The notes: generated from the sequence alone by a model not told the origin. A stretch of 64,000 nucleotides of DNA from Prionace glauca (GCA_037974335.1 CM075760.1:54430890-54494889); one strand, 5' to 3'; numbered from the stretch's first letter, positions 31,718 through 43,214 are shown. Translations and numbers: made by a program.

Positions 31718-33230
31718 TTAGCCAGTGAGCTTGGTGAAGGGGCTCAGCAGAACCTTCTTCAGGTCTTTTCGGAACTTGGTCTGAGCGACTGCGTAGATGA
31801 AGACGTTGTTGCAGGAACTGACTAGCTGGAGCATGTTTGCTGTTTCCTGAAATATGTACCGTGGGTCTTTGAAATCCAGGCTGGTGCGATAGCCCTCGCC
31901 TGTAATCCACACATAGAGGGTGTATATGAGATAGGTGACCCAGAGGAGGAGGAAGCTGAGGGCGATGGCGAACAGCAGGATGATGGACCTCTTGCGGTTG
32001 GCCATCTCTGGGTCCCCGTGACCCTCCGTGCCCCGGAGTCTCCTGCGAGCTCTGCTGGCCACTAAGATGTGTTTTACGGTTAGACCGTTAAGAAGCAGGA
32101 TGAGGAGGAACGGGAGAAATGGGGTTAAGATGTTGTCCAACCAGTCAAATGCCTGCCAGGCGAACAGCGTGTAATAACTGGGCTTAAAAACACAGAACCA
32201 GGGCACCCCGTCCAGGATGTACAAGGGCTGGAAAGTGAAATAGAAAGGGACATTCCTGACACAGCTCAGGACACAGACTATTCCTATAACCAGCAATGCT
32301 GTTTTCTCGGTGCAGTATCTGGTCTTCAGGCTCTGGCAGCAGATGGCCACAAAACGGTCGATGGTAAAAGCCACTGTCAACCAGACAGATGCATCCCGGG
32401 TAAAATAGACCAGCAGATTGGTGAGTGTACATGCGGGAGTGGTAGACAGGACGCTGTTCTGAAAGTAAATGCGGCCAATCCGGTTGAGGATGACGGCAAT
32501 GATGATGACAAGGAAATCAGCCAACGCTATCGCGATCAGGTAGTAGGTGATGCACCCTGACAGTCCGCACCGTCCTCGGGATAAGATTACGATCGTCACC
32601 AAGTTGGCTGAAATAGAAAGAGGCAGAGAGAGGTGTTACTGAGAGGGATGTAAACACCAGCCGCTGCGCTCTCCAATCAGTTACTGAATACGACCCCATC
32701 CTTCACTTTGCCAACTCCAGGCTCCAGTGATTGTAAAGTCTTGGCAATGACACGACATTCAAAACTGGATTAATGTTTTTTAAGTTAGGGGGAATCAGTC
32801 CAAATTTTAATTCCGCGCTCTGGTCACTGAGGTGATCCCCTGAAATCAAATTTCAGATTCTCCGAAAATTTACTGTCACTATTCTTCATCGTACTAATCC
32901 CATCCCTCCATCAGCCCTATCAGCCCCCATTCAGGCAGCGTCTCGCTTTTTATAATCTCGTTCTTCGGATTGTCAATCCCTCCAACATTTCGCCTTTCCA
33001 GAATATTGTAACATGCTACAACTGTCTGAGATCACACCGTATCTCCGAGTGTGGACTTTAATGCCCCTGATAAAACCAAATGTTCAACAATAAAAAGGTT
33101 CATGTTTATGCAACGCCATACATTTCACGTCATGAGAATAATTTGGGATCTTTCACCTACCAGGAACACCAACGGCGGCGAGAATGGGATAAGAAATGGC
33201 GAAGAAGAGACCTTTCGCTGGTCCATGCAT
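31718..33230 (-). CDS. Rhodopsin-class GPCR, GPR139-like, two exons
   Basis: A seven-helix receptor of 319 residues. Exon 1 (33230 down to 33161) encodes MHGPAKGLFFAISYPILAAVGVP and ends in phase 1 at a GTAGGT donor. Exon 2 (32607 down to 31718) follows a TTCTATTTCAG acceptor, and the join gives ANLVTIVILSRGRCGLS, completing helix 1. Helix 2 holds IALADFLVII; helix 3 ends in TIDRF, in place of the usual DRY; a Cys before helix 3 (PACTLTN) and one in loop 2 (WFCVFK) can form the standard disulfide. Helix 7 reads SSCNNVFIYAVAQTKFRK, in place of NPxxY. The pattern fits the GPR139-like receptors, which I recall as numerous in sharks; the ligand is unknown. No frame damage is seen. Whether upstream untranslated exons exist cannot be told. 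Confidence 0.85.
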
Positions 33231-34180
33231 CCTCTCCCAGAAAGTGAAATGAAGCTGAGAGCTGCGCTCTGCAGTGGTTTCATTGTGTCCCACATTTATT
33301 CTGAGTGAACGTCTCCAGAGGAATAATTAAGTTAGAAATAGCACCTTAGTTACAGACCAGTGAACAAACAGATTCACTCACTGTTTGGTACCTCTATATT
33401 GCACCATTGGCAAGGGGGATTATCTCATTGTATACCTAACCAAACTGCTGCTTGCTCATTCCATGGTTACCTTCACCTCCCACAAACATTGTCTTCGTGT
33501 CTACATCAAGAACAGCAGGTGAGGGGGGATATTGATCTGGGTTTCAATCTCAAATTCAAAGACCATCTCTTCTCATTTCTGCCCAATTCCATTTTGATCA
33601 CGGATATCAGAATAGTTATTTCCTTCTGAGGGTTTTGGAAACAGAAATTAGAAGTATGAGTAGGACATTCAGTATTTCCGAGTCTACTCTGCCCTTCATT
33701 TTGATCATGAGTGATCATCAAACTGCGTTCCTACTCCCTAATTCTTTTTATTAGATGTACATCGGAAACACCTGAAGTCACTTTGACCGTTTTGCACATC
33801 TTATCCTCCTGCTCTCACATTCAGCGAGCACAGGATGGATTTCACAGAAATGACCAATGATAACGGAGGTTAATATGCTATATTTCCCTTAAGAAGTGAT
33901 ACAATGAACCTGTTTTCCGATCTACAGACAGCAAGTGAAACACATTTTAGCTACGGAATTCACCTTGGACTTTATTATTTTGGGGAGAAATAATTGCAAT
34001 CCTGCATTTCATTTGTTTATTTTCTCACATAAACCTCTGTCATCTAAAGTTTTATTATCGAGCAGATGTGTAAATCATGTTTGGAGGAGTAAGCTTGATG
34101 AAAGTTACTCTTTAACTCTTCTTTGAAATAAAGGAACAGTTGGTGTCACACATCAATAACCATTCGACTGGAGAAGGCTA
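33231..34180. other. No feature recognised upstream of the GPCR
   Basis: Possible promoter region of the GPCR gene, but no clear TATA box, island or exon was identified. A short (GT)n run lies at about 34190-34215. Confidence 0.4.
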
Positions 34181-34339
34181 TTTTTGAGCAAGTGTGTTTG
34201 TGTGTGTGTGTGTTGGGAGAAAGGCCTAGTATCATAGATCAGAGTGCTGTCGTTTGCACGGTGTGACTCGTTGCAATGTGGACTGCATCCCGGGGTACAA
34301 AAAGAAATGGCAGAAGTAATAGCAAATACATTCGTTAAC

Positions 34340-34663
34340 AAAGAACAAAGAACAATCCAGCACGGGAAACAGGCCCTTCGGCCCAACGAGCCCGCGCCGC
34401 CACATCACCCTGCACCTATTCTACCCTGCATATCTATGAATGGAACCCTACTCAGTCAGATTCAGGGAAGAAATAGTGTCAATTTGGTAAAAACCGATTA
34501 GCCTGAGAGCACATCTTTGGGGTGTGGGAGGAAACCGGAGCGCCCGGAGGAAACCCACGCAACCACAGGGAGAATGCGCAAACTCCCACAGACACAGGCC
34601 CAAATCCATGTGCCTGCACAGCCAGCAGTGCTAGTCACTGAGCTGTTGCGGCGCCCATCTACC
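34340..34663 (-). mobile_element. tRNA-derived SINE, antisense
   Basis: It begins AAAGAACAATCCAGCACGGG on the + strand, contains GGCCCTTCGGCCCAACGAG and GGGAGGAAACCGGAGCGCCC, and ends near CACTGAGCTGTTGCGGCGC, the reverse of a tRNA-like head. A small central part differs from other copies. Confidence 0.75.
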
Positions 34664-34809
34664 GGTCCAGGATCAAGCACACACACCGACACGAAGTTCT
34701 AGGCCACTCCTGGAACTTCCAAGAGCAGCCCAGTCACGACCTGCCGTGTGAATGCCCCTCGTTTGACACGAGGTGGACCTCCACCTGTGGAATTCGTTGT
34801 ATTTTATCA

Positions 34810-35030
34810 AAATTTGCTGGACTCTGTGGACGTGCTGATTGGAAAAGAACTAATGTAACGCCACTATTTAAAACAGGAGGTCAACCAAAGGCAGGTAACG
34901 ACAGGGCAGTTAGCTTAACATCTGTGGTTGGGAATATGCTGGAATCGATCATTAATGAAGAAATAGCAGGGCACTTGGAAAAGAATGGTTCAATCAAGCA
35001 GACACAGCGTGGATTGATGAATTCTTTACT
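34810..35030 (+). mobile_element. LINE reverse transcriptase fragment, CR1-like
   Basis: Reads approximately WKRTNVTPLFKTGGQPKAGN, then [20 protein letters not shown], matching the RT region of the family A copy at 22.4-25.1 kb (NVTPLFKKGARQKAGNYRPV) but clearly diverged. Both ends of the element are missing. Confidence 0.8.
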
Positions 35031-35355
35031 AAATGTGAAACACAGCGAGACTATGAAGTGAGTAAAAAAAGTAAACTATTCAGCTGGATAAACTTGTGTC
35101 ATATTTGGAAAAGTCAGAGGTATGAAATCAGCATAAAACTCTGAAGAATATTCTCTAAACAGACACATGGCAGATACTGATCATTGGAAGTATTTGAAAC
35201 GCCTTAAATTCTACCGCTTTCACATCGCATTTTGTAACTCCCTGTTGTCCATCTCAATTGCTCACACATCCACTCAAGATCACCCACCTGTAAATTCAGA
35301 CTGTTCCTTGTTTCGCGGATTATGGTACGTTTGATGCAAGAAACACGCAGCCTTT

Positions 35356-35428
35356 GGCTCCATAGCTCAATGGTTAGAGCACTGGTCTCGTAAACCAGGG
35401 GTCGCGAGTTCGACTCTCGCTGGAGCCT
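35356..35428 (+). tRNA. tRNA-Thr (CGT)
   Basis: A 73-nt cloverleaf: acceptor GGCTCCA pairs with TGGAGCC, anticodon stem CTGGT/ACCAG with loop CTCGTAA gives anticodon CGT (Thr, ACG codon), and the T arm GTTCGACTC is standard. All stems pair. It is the first gene of an 18.7 kb tRNA cluster. Confidence 0.95.
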
Positions 35429-35689
35429 GCTTAACTCTTCCTGGAAAATGTAGTTTGAAGTACACACAGCAAGTGCAACGGAGTTTGAAGTGGATGAAGG
35501 CAGCTCATATGAGAGTCGACATTTCCAACGTGACTTTAAAAAGTGATTAGTTATTCCCATGATCATGAAAGTATCAAAAAGAGGCATGGTTGAAAAAGTG
35601 GGTGGTTTTGTTTGTACATAGGAGCGCAGGAAGTTAGTTTGTTAGCAATCAGTTAGAAAGGGAAATGGCATTTTGACCTTTCTTGTCAA

Positions 35690-36560
35690 AGGAATGGAGT
35701 TCAGCAATAAGTCGTTATTACTACAGTTCAGAGGGTTTATTGAGACCGCATGTGGGAAATTCTTCTCAATGCTGGTCTCCATATTTAAGAAAAGATATTC
35801 TTGCATTGCAGACAGTGTGGTGAAGGGTCGTTAGTTTGCCCCGTAAGCTCGGGTTTACGCTGTGATGAGGACTTGAGGAAATTCGGTTGAAATTCTCTTG
35901 CGTTTAGAGGAATGAGAGGTGATCTCATAAAAACCTGCTCCATTCTGAATGGGGTCGAGAGGGTGGACGCTGAGAGATTGTTTCCACTGGGCGGGAATCT
36001 AAAACAGCATCAGCAAAAAGAGCGTTTAGGTCACTCTGGAGCTTGTCCATTCTCCCCGTTTATACATAGGTTTCCTCCCGGTACCCCGGTTTCCTCCCAC
36101 AGCTCAAAGATGTGCTGGTTAGGTCGATTGGACTTGGCAAATTGTCCCTAAGTGTCCAAAGGTGTGTAGGTTAGGGTGATTAGCAGGATGGGTGTGTGGG
36201 GCTGCGGGAATGGGACCTTGATGTGGTCTCAATCGCATAGTCGTTGCAGAGTCAGACGGGCCGTATGGTCTCTTTCAGCAGTGCAGTGGTTCTATGAGAT
36301 CAGAGGAATTTACTTCACACAAAGTGCTGCGCATCTTTGAAACTCTCCCCCAAAGAGGGTTGTCGCTGCTCCTTCATTGAACACGTTTCAGACTGTGATG
36401 GAAAAAAAAATACGGTCTGTCTGGGAATTGAGGGATATAGGGAGCTAGTGGGAAAATGGAGTTGAAGCCCAAGGTCGGATATGATGGCATTGAATGGTAG
36501 AGCAGGTTTGATAGGCCGAGTGAACCATTCCTGCTTCTATTTATTGTGTTCATGTGTATG
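35690..36560 (+). mobile_element. Old CR1-like LINE 3' copy with a SINE inside
   Basis: The C-terminal ORF2 remains include RGFIETACGKFFSMLVSIFKKRYS-type pieces (shortened here) and RMRGDLIKTCSILNGVERVDAERLFP-like sequence split by a SINE at 36015-36300. After it, ORF2-tail and 3' sequences resume (CTTCACACAAAGTGCTGC onward) and end near TTCATGTG. Several disruptions. Confidence 0.72.
36015..36300 (+). mobile_element. tRNA-derived SINE body inserted in a LINE
   Basis: Contains CTCCCACAGCTCAAAGATGTG and GGTTAGGTCGATTGGACTTGG, the central part of the elasmobranch SINE in sense orientation, and ends ...GCAGTGCAGTGGTTCTATG. The tRNA-like head is missing. Confidence 0.75.
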
Positions 36561-36589
36561 AGAAAAACAGTAAATCATGTTTTTAATAA

Positions 36590-37160
36590 AAACAGATTGC
36601 TCCAAAAGTTCTCAGCAGGTTGGGAAGTCTTGTTGAAGTTGTACAAGACATTTTAAGGGCACATTCGTAAAACCGTGTGCAAATTCTGGTTATCCTACTA
36701 TAGAAGATGTGCAGAAAAGATTTATTAGGATTTATTAGTACTTGACGGATTGAGTTATAAGGAGGGACTTTTATTTTCTCTGGAGGGTAGGAGGCTGAGG
36801 AGTGACCTTATAGAGGTCTATAAAATAATGAGGGACATAGACAAGGTAGATAGTCAATATCTCTTCCCAAAGGTAGGGGAATATAAAGCTAGAGGGCTTA
36901 GATTTAAGGTGAGAGGGGAGAAATCCAAAAGTGTCCAGGTGGGATTTTTTTTACTTCATACAGAAAATTCCAGGGGTAGTAGTGGATGCGGGTACAATTT
37001 TATCTTTAAAAAAACATTTAGATAATTATATGGGTACGATAGAAAAAGAAACATATGGGCCAAATGCGGGCAATTGGGATTAGTTTAGGGGTTTAAAAAA
37101 GGATGGCATGGACAAGTTGGGCCGAAGGGCCTGTTTCCATGTTGTTAACCTCTATGCCTC
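36590..37160 (+). mobile_element. CR1-like LINE 3' fragment, family B-like
   Basis: ORF2 remains read LSYKEGLLFSLEGRRLRSDL and IMRDIDKVDSQYLFPKVGEY, followed by a 3' end with GGGCCGAAGGGCCTGTTTCC. Several small indels break the frame. Confidence 0.78.
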
Positions 37161-38240
37161 AATGAGCAGGTCTAGCAGCAAACACGAAGAGAAAAACAGA
37201 GTTAAGTTTCAGAATCCAATATAATGTTATTCAAAACAGTAACAATTATAACAATTTGCACAACATCTAGACAGAGAATTGAATTCAATCCAGGCAACGA
37301 ATGTCCTGAATTTAAACTATTGCTGTATTGCTGTAGTAAAATTATTCAGGAAAGTTAGCTGTTATTTGAAAGGCTGGAGGCTTGATCGCACCGTGAGCCA
37401 CACAGTTTTCCTCTATTCCTGCTTCTACTTATATTCTCAACATAGACACACTGTGTGTCCTTCTGCAACAAAGAAACATCGTTCAAGCTTTGCTGGTCAC
37501 ACTGTTATTCAATAAGTTGACATGCAAATAGATCTATAAATATTCTTTTCAAATAATACAAGAGCTATTAGATTATGCTTTGGTATGTTTTCAAACTATT
37601 AGAAACACTGTGTTGACAGTAACTGATAGAAGTTGTTGATGTGATTGCAGATATAGAACTGGAACCCACCATCACACCGAATGAATCCACTGTCAGTTTA
37701 AGTGTTGATCAGTGAAAATGCCAATTATCCTCTGTGATATACGGATACCAAATCAGTAAGCAATAGCCAATCAAAATAGGAACCAGAATCAGTCAATCTT
37801 TCTCTCTACTTTCAAACATGTTGTTATTTTCTGTACCATTTGCCAGTGAGGTGAATGAAAAAGTGACCACAGTTTGTGATGTAAAAATGTGCTCACTCCT
37901 TCTGGGAACAAAATCACATTGATGCACAGAGCAACACACACACACACAGACACAAAGACGGACAGAGACTTGAGGAGATGAAAACATCCAAAAATCAAGG
38001 ATGTCAACAACTGGTTTCAGTCTTGTTCAATTTCTGGCTGGAGTTTAGCAAGTTATCGCTGATGAGCATTAATGAAGGAATCTGAAAGTGAAACAGGAAC
38101 AAACAAACTGGAATATTTGGAAGGATTTGATTGCATTGAACGAAGAATTAATTCTGCAGTCACCTAAAGGAATGAATGCTGAGCAGAGCAGTGGGTGAGG
38201 TTCAAATCTTCGTGAGAAAACATCAGTTTCAAATCCACTT
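37161..38240. other. No feature recognised
   Basis: About 1.1 kb without an exon, RNA gene or identifiable repeat. An ATGCAAAT octamer is present at 37524-37531, far outside the IgM unit. Confidence 0.4.
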
Positions 38241-38629
38241 CCACTGCTATTTTGATTGCAGGTCAGGAAGTGAAGCTTTATTGCTCTCCTCCAATCCGTG
38301 ATAATAAATATCAATTATTTCCCGGCAGCAGGCACAAATCGCAATCTCGCCTTGTGTTCTGTCCTTTCTCAGGTAAAGACTCGCAGCAAATTCAACAGGA
38401 AGCCATATTCTCCCATCTGAGGAGCAGACGAGGTTAATTCAGTTTAAATGGAGCCGGCCCTTCACTGCAGCTCATTGTGTCTCTGACTGGAGATGATTTT
38501 TGTTTGCTGCACATTCCAGGATCATCTGATTCGGTGACGATTTCTTCATCGCCCATCCCAACTCCACTGATTTTAACATGTTTCAGTGTCAATGCAGTGA
38601 GATGACAGTATTATCACGTATCCTTGTGT

Positions 38630-38711
38630 GGTAGTGTGGCCGAGCGGTCTAAGGCGCTGGATTTAAACTCCAGTCTCTCTAGAGGCGTGGATTCAAATCC
38701 CCCAACTTCCA
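38630..38711 (+). pseudogene. tRNA-Leu (TAA) pseudogene
   Basis: An 82-nt Leu-type tRNA sequence with anticodon loop TTTAAAC (TAA). The acceptor stem GGTAGTG against AACTTCC has two mismatches, and the T stem (GTGGA against CCCCC) is damaged. The intact relative is at 45590. About 390 bp of 5' flank is shared with that copy, so this is a duplicated gene that decayed. Confidence 0.8.
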
Positions 38712-38749
38712 GCGAGCAGTATAACGCAGGGGTGTGTGTGGTCTCGTTA

Positions 38750-39490
38750 TTATTTTGACAAACACCCTTGCAAGAACGGGATATTGCGCTTGACTCATCG
38801 ATCGACAGTTCCGACGCGCCATTGCAAAAAGGAAATCTCACCGACCTCCTCAGAATGCATACAGGGACAATGTTAGAGGCCCTTCCTTCTCCAGCACGTC
38901 CCCAGAGTGGAGAAGCTACAGTGTCTTCTTGGGAACCTTCAGCATGCAATTGATGAAGACAAATATCTCGCGAAGGCCATCTCCACACCCACCTACTTGC
39001 CTTCAAAACACAGTTCAACCTCAAACAGACCATTGTTCGCAGAAAACTACCCAGCCTGCAGGAGAACAGCGACAATGACACCACACACCACCGCCACGGC
39101 AACCTCTGCAAGATGTGTTGGATCATCGAAATGGATGCCATCATCAAACGTGAGAACAGAATCCACCAGGTAGACCATATATACACATGTAACTGAGCCA
39201 CCGTGGTCTACCTCATCCATTGCATGAAAGGATATTCCGTATCATGGTATATCGCCCAGACCATGCAGATACTCCAACAGATGAATGGACACCGCTTCAC
39301 AGCCGACAAGGCTATTCCATTCCTGTCGGGGAACACTTAAGCAGTGAAGGGCATTCACCCACCGATCTTCGGGTAAGCTTTCTCCAAGGCGGCCTTCAAG
39401 ACACACCACAACACAGAATCGCTGAACAGATCTGATAGCCAAATTCAAAATACACAGAACGGCTTCAACCGGGATTTTGCGTTCATGAAA
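38750..39490 (+). mobile_element. Penelope-like retroelement fossil, GIY-YIG end
   Basis: The later half reads, in pieces, like the GIY-YIG endonuclease end of Penelope-like elements (for example IPVGEHLSSEGHSPTDLRVS and LQGGLQDTPQHRIAEQ). It is broken in several places and only the 3' part is present. It looks old. The family name is by recognition and moderately sure. Confidence 0.55.
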
Positions 39491-39934
39491 CACGACTTGT
39501 AACCCCCACCTTTTGGCCTGGGCTTGCAAAATCCTAGTAAGTGTCCAGGCTTGAGACAATACACACTGCTTTAACCTGTCCTTATCCCCCTCTCCACTTA
39601 ATCTCACAGTTGCTGCTTCTGAGTGAAAACTGCCTCTTCTTCACTGGAGGTAGGAAAGTTACTGCTGAATTCAATGAAAGTGTTTTCTTGTCACTGAGCA
39701 CAAGATTTGGACCCAGATCTGCGAGGTATTTGTGTCAGTAGAAGGAATAAAGTTTTCCCTATTAACAGTCAGATTTTAACATCAGCATTTTATATCATCT
39801 GCGCTTTGTAGCCTATCGCTCTCTCTCTTTTTTGTTCTTTTCATGTGACATTTCCAATTCAGACGTTAAAGAGGATATTGATTCCGAGAGAAGTGGAAGT
39901 AACACAGGATTGTTGTACAACAATAAATCTACTT

Positions 39935-40005
39935 TCCCTAACCGGGAATCGAACCCGGGCCGCAGCGGTGCGAGCGCCGAATCCTAACCACTAGACCACC
40001 AGGGA
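39935..40005 (-). tRNA. tRNA-Glu-like with anticodon CGC
   Basis: The body is that of tRNA-Glu (TCCCTGGTGGTCTAGTGG ... GGTTCGATTCCCGG), and the stems pair, except that the last acceptor pairs include small changes. The loop reads CTCGCAC, so the anticodon is CGC, which would read GCG (Ala) instead of the CTC found at 44328. It is either a pseudogene with one anticodon change or an odd chimeric tRNA. Confidence 0.75.
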
Positions 40006-40524
40006 AGCTGATACAATTTTTTTTTAAAGATGAACTTATCCATGAACCAATTGCTATTTATTTTACTTCAGACTGTTTAATTCACCAAATACAAGTTTAT
40101 CCTTCACATTGCTGTGTTTAGATCACACACAAGTGACAGTTTGAGCCAATAAAAGCAGTGATTCCTGTTAGCTGGAACAGGAAATGGACAGTGAGGTGAA
40201 ATGGCCCCGCAAGCTGCTCATGTGGCGCTTTCAATTTCCAAATCCCACCAAACCCATCACTGTGGTTCCTGTGAAACTTGGAAGGTAACACACAGCAGGT
40301 TTTCAACACGGAGGGTAACGGGGACAAGTCATTTACCAAACTGGGAAGCAGGGAAAGCCAAAGGATGATACACGGCATTGAGAGGAGATGGAGTTTACAG
40401 ATAACAGTACAAAGAAACACACATATCTTATCTTCCTGATCCAGTTACTGATTACAGGGAAGTACACAGTGAGAATTATCCACTGTCACATTCTCCTTCC
40501 AGCCTTGAGCTCGGAGTTAAGTTT
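40006..40524. other. tRNA-Glu 5' flank, no further feature
   Basis: No RNA gene or exon is seen. The sequence next to the tRNA is related to flanks of the Glu copies at 44.4 and 47.4 kb. Confidence 0.4.
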
Positions 40525-40990
40525 TGAAGGGTTTGAATTCTTTCTCCAGTAATTCAGGGTTTTGTTGAGACCACATTTGGAACAGTCTGTGCAGTTTGGA
40601 TCCCCGCATTTTGGACAGAATGAAAGCAAAACCTGAGGATGCTGGAATCTGAATCAAAAACAGAAAATGCTGGAAAATCTCAACAGCTTTAATGGGAAAC
40701 AATAGGTAGCACTGAAAAACTGAAACATTATTTCTCCTGATCCGGGAATCTGAAACACGGGGGCACAATCTCAGGATAAGGTGCTGATGATTGAGGGCTG
40801 AGATGAGGAGAAATTGCTTCACTCAAAGGCTGGTGAATCTTGGGAATTCTCTACTCCAGAGGGTTCTGATGCTCCATCATTGAACACATTTCAGTTTGGG
40901 TTAGACAGATTTATGATCATTCCAGGAATGAATGGAAACAAGGATATGGAATTGGAACAAATGCTCAGCCACATGTTCATGTTTCGATTG
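40525..40990 (+). mobile_element. Old CR1-like LINE 3' fragment with an inserted repeat
   Basis: ORF2-tail pieces lie on both sides of a 120-bp AAACAGAAAATGCTGGAAAA repeat (40620-40740). The part 40765-40970 is nearly the same as 47488-47695, next to another tRNA-Asn copy. Confidence 0.7.
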
Positions 40991-41198
40991 CACTTTTTTC
41001 AAAATTTAGTGGTGTAATGGAACATATAATGTTTTATGTGATGTGTTAGAAATCAATCGTCATTAAATAATGTTGGTAACACCAGATAACAGTACAGCCG
41101 GGAACAATTGACAGCTATTTTGTATTGGCACCAACGGACCCATTGCCAACAGGCAACTGTTTGCTGTGAATGCTGATGGTGAGAAAATAGTAAAATTC

Positions 41199-41273
41199 CG
41201 TCCCTGTGTGGTTTCAAACCACCAACCTTTACGGTTAACAGCCGAACGCGCTGACCAATTGCACCACAGAGAT
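41199..41273 (-). pseudogene. tRNA-Asn (GTT), probably degenerate
   Basis: Related to the intact tRNA-Asn at 52028. The anticodon GTT is kept, but there is a one-base insertion after the anticodon stem, the first acceptor pair is lost and the T arm is altered (TTTGAAACC). About 250 bp of flank is shared with the 52.1 kb copy. Confidence 0.75.
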
Positions 41274-42021
41274 AGTCGGTATTAAGTAAATTCTAAACTA
41301 GTGTGTCAGTGATCACAATTCTATTTCTGAAAACCTGTTCCAGAACTGCAGTATGACGGCACTGTTTACAATTCTATACAAGTCTCTTTAGTTCCGTTGA
41401 TCCCGCAGCACTGCTGTAGTGTATTGGTTATTCCCTTTCTCCTATGAACGGGAAGGTAAAATAAATCCACGTCTCTTACCACAGAGAGGAATTCAACGGG
41501 AGGCAAAGGGAACTGATCAGCATTTTTATTATGGGATTGAAACATTCAGGCACATAAATTCTGTCCGTTTCAGGAAAGTCCAGTAGATCCGCACTGAGTC
41601 TCGATTCCCTCATCTGTCTGATTGGTTTCTCCTGTTTCTTAGTGATGAAAAACGATTTTAAAATATATTCTTCCGTGAAATGTGTGCCATTTCCTCTAGT
41701 TCACTTACAGTATCACTTGCATCTGTCTTTTTGAGCACATACTACTATCAGATATTTCAGACGGTGATTAACCATATTAATCTGCACCTAGAAACCCATT
41801 AAATCTGTTGTAGACTGAATAAGATGCGGATAAATGCTCGGTGTCAAAATCGACTTCCCTGTCTTTTCGTCAAAATAACGTGTTTATAATTTCACAGAAA
41901 ATATTTGAGGGTGATATCAGATCAACGATAACATGTGTTTAACATCGAAGTTCGGTTCATGTTGAGCAACAAACTGAAATCAAACAGTTTTCCCTTCCAC
42001 CACACGAGAAAGCTTAACAAT

Positions 42022-42094
42022 TGTTTCTGCCTGGTTTCGAACCGGGGACCTTCTGTCTGTTAAATGAACGTGATAACCACTACACTACAGAAAC
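42022..42094 (-). pseudogene. tRNA-Val (AAC), damaged anticodon stem
   Basis: Acceptor GTTTCTG/CAGAAAC pairs and the T arm is normal, but the anticodon stem TTCAT/ACAGA has at least two mismatches. The loop still reads AAC. The intact copy is at 46858. Function is doubtful. Confidence 0.75.
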
Positions 42095-42349
42095 AGCTGG
42101 CAGTGCACTATAGCGAATCTGCGTGTCTGCAATGTTCAACTAGGCCATGTTGCTGCAGGTTCCGATGGTTAGACTGAGAGCCCATGTCACTGAATTCAGG
42201 GAGATAACCGTTATTTCAATCTGATTGTACAACTTATCCCCAACCTCAAAACTTTCATCTGGCAAATATCTAAGGGAGCAATGATTTCTACCCATTCATT
42301 AATGCATCATTTTCATCTTTCTTCGAATAATCCCAATCAATTGTCCTCA

Positions 42350-42480
42350 GTGATAAAAGCAAATTACTGCGGATGGGGAAAGAGGAAATGCTCCAAAATC
42401 TCCCAATGTCTGACAGCACCTGTAAGGAGTGAAAAGGGCGGACGTTTCGAGTCCAGATGACACTTTATCAAACGGAGTTA
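42350..42480 (+). repeat. Interspersed repeat (GACGTTTCGAGTCCAGATGA type)
   Basis: A partial copy of a dispersed repeat marked by TGCGGATG, AAATGCTCCAAAATCTC and TTTCGAGTCCAGATGAC. Relatives lie at 40620-40740 and 61440-61505. The class is not known to me. Confidence 0.6.
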
Positions 42481-43118
42481 CTCCGATCGAGAAGACAGAC
42501 AGGAACACAGACTGAATGGCTGTTTGCCGATATAAGCTGCAGAATTGCCAACATTGAGACTGCAATCCCTGCCCAGAGGATGGATGGGGAATTTCTAACT
42601 GAGCTTCAAATCCTGTCATTTTCGCTTCCAGTCATTTCTCACCGTGACTTATTTTTGTTGAAAATTATTGGAAATAAAGGAATGGGCACAGAGATGGTCA
42701 ATTCATTACAAATCTCTCACATCAGCATCACTGAAGGTCCAGTGATCAGGATCGGCGCCGTGACGCGGTTTCGATTCCCAGTCACGGAGTGAATCATTTT
42801 TTGTTCAATTCTTTATTTAATGAAAACCCGCCCCACAGCGTCAGTGAAGGGAACAACATTTAAATCTTCCAGCTGGATGAACTGGCATCGGAGCTGGAGA
42901 AGTCAGAGGTGTAACACTAACGAAAAACTCTGAAGAACATACATGTCAGATACACAACATACATGTCAAATACACATACAGCACACATGTCAAATCATGT
43001 CACTTTCAAGTTGCGGCTTTTAACTTTCTGCTCTCCACCTCAGACATTTCCACATTCATCAAAAATCCCCCACCTCAAACCCCATCCTGCTCCTCAATCC
43101 ACTGATAATGCTATTCGT
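42480..43118. other. No feature recognised
   Basis: Unique-looking sequence before the tRNA-Thr (AGT) gene. A region near 42725-42790 recalls a degenerate tRNA T arm (CGGTTTCGATTCCCAGTCACG), but no full cloverleaf can be formed. Confidence 0.4.
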
Positions 43119-43141
43119 ACCGCAAGGTGGCGATAGCATTT

Positions 43142-43214
43142 GGCTCCATAGCTCAGTGGTTAGAGCACTGGTCTAGTAAACCAGGGGTCGCGAGTTCAAT
43201 TCTCGCTGGAGCCT
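43142..43214 (+). tRNA. tRNA-Thr (AGT)
   Basis: A 73-nt cloverleaf almost identical to the gene at 35356: GGCTCCA/TGGAGCC acceptor, CTGGT/ACCAG anticodon stem and loop CTAGTAA, so anticodon AGT (Thr). The T arm GTTCAATTC is intact. A CTCF-like motif lies about 10 bp upstream. Confidence 0.95.

Noticed and set aside
42725-42790. Possible extra tRNA near CGGTTTCGATTCCCAG
   Set aside because: Only a T-arm-like stretch is present; the D and anticodon arms cannot be formed.
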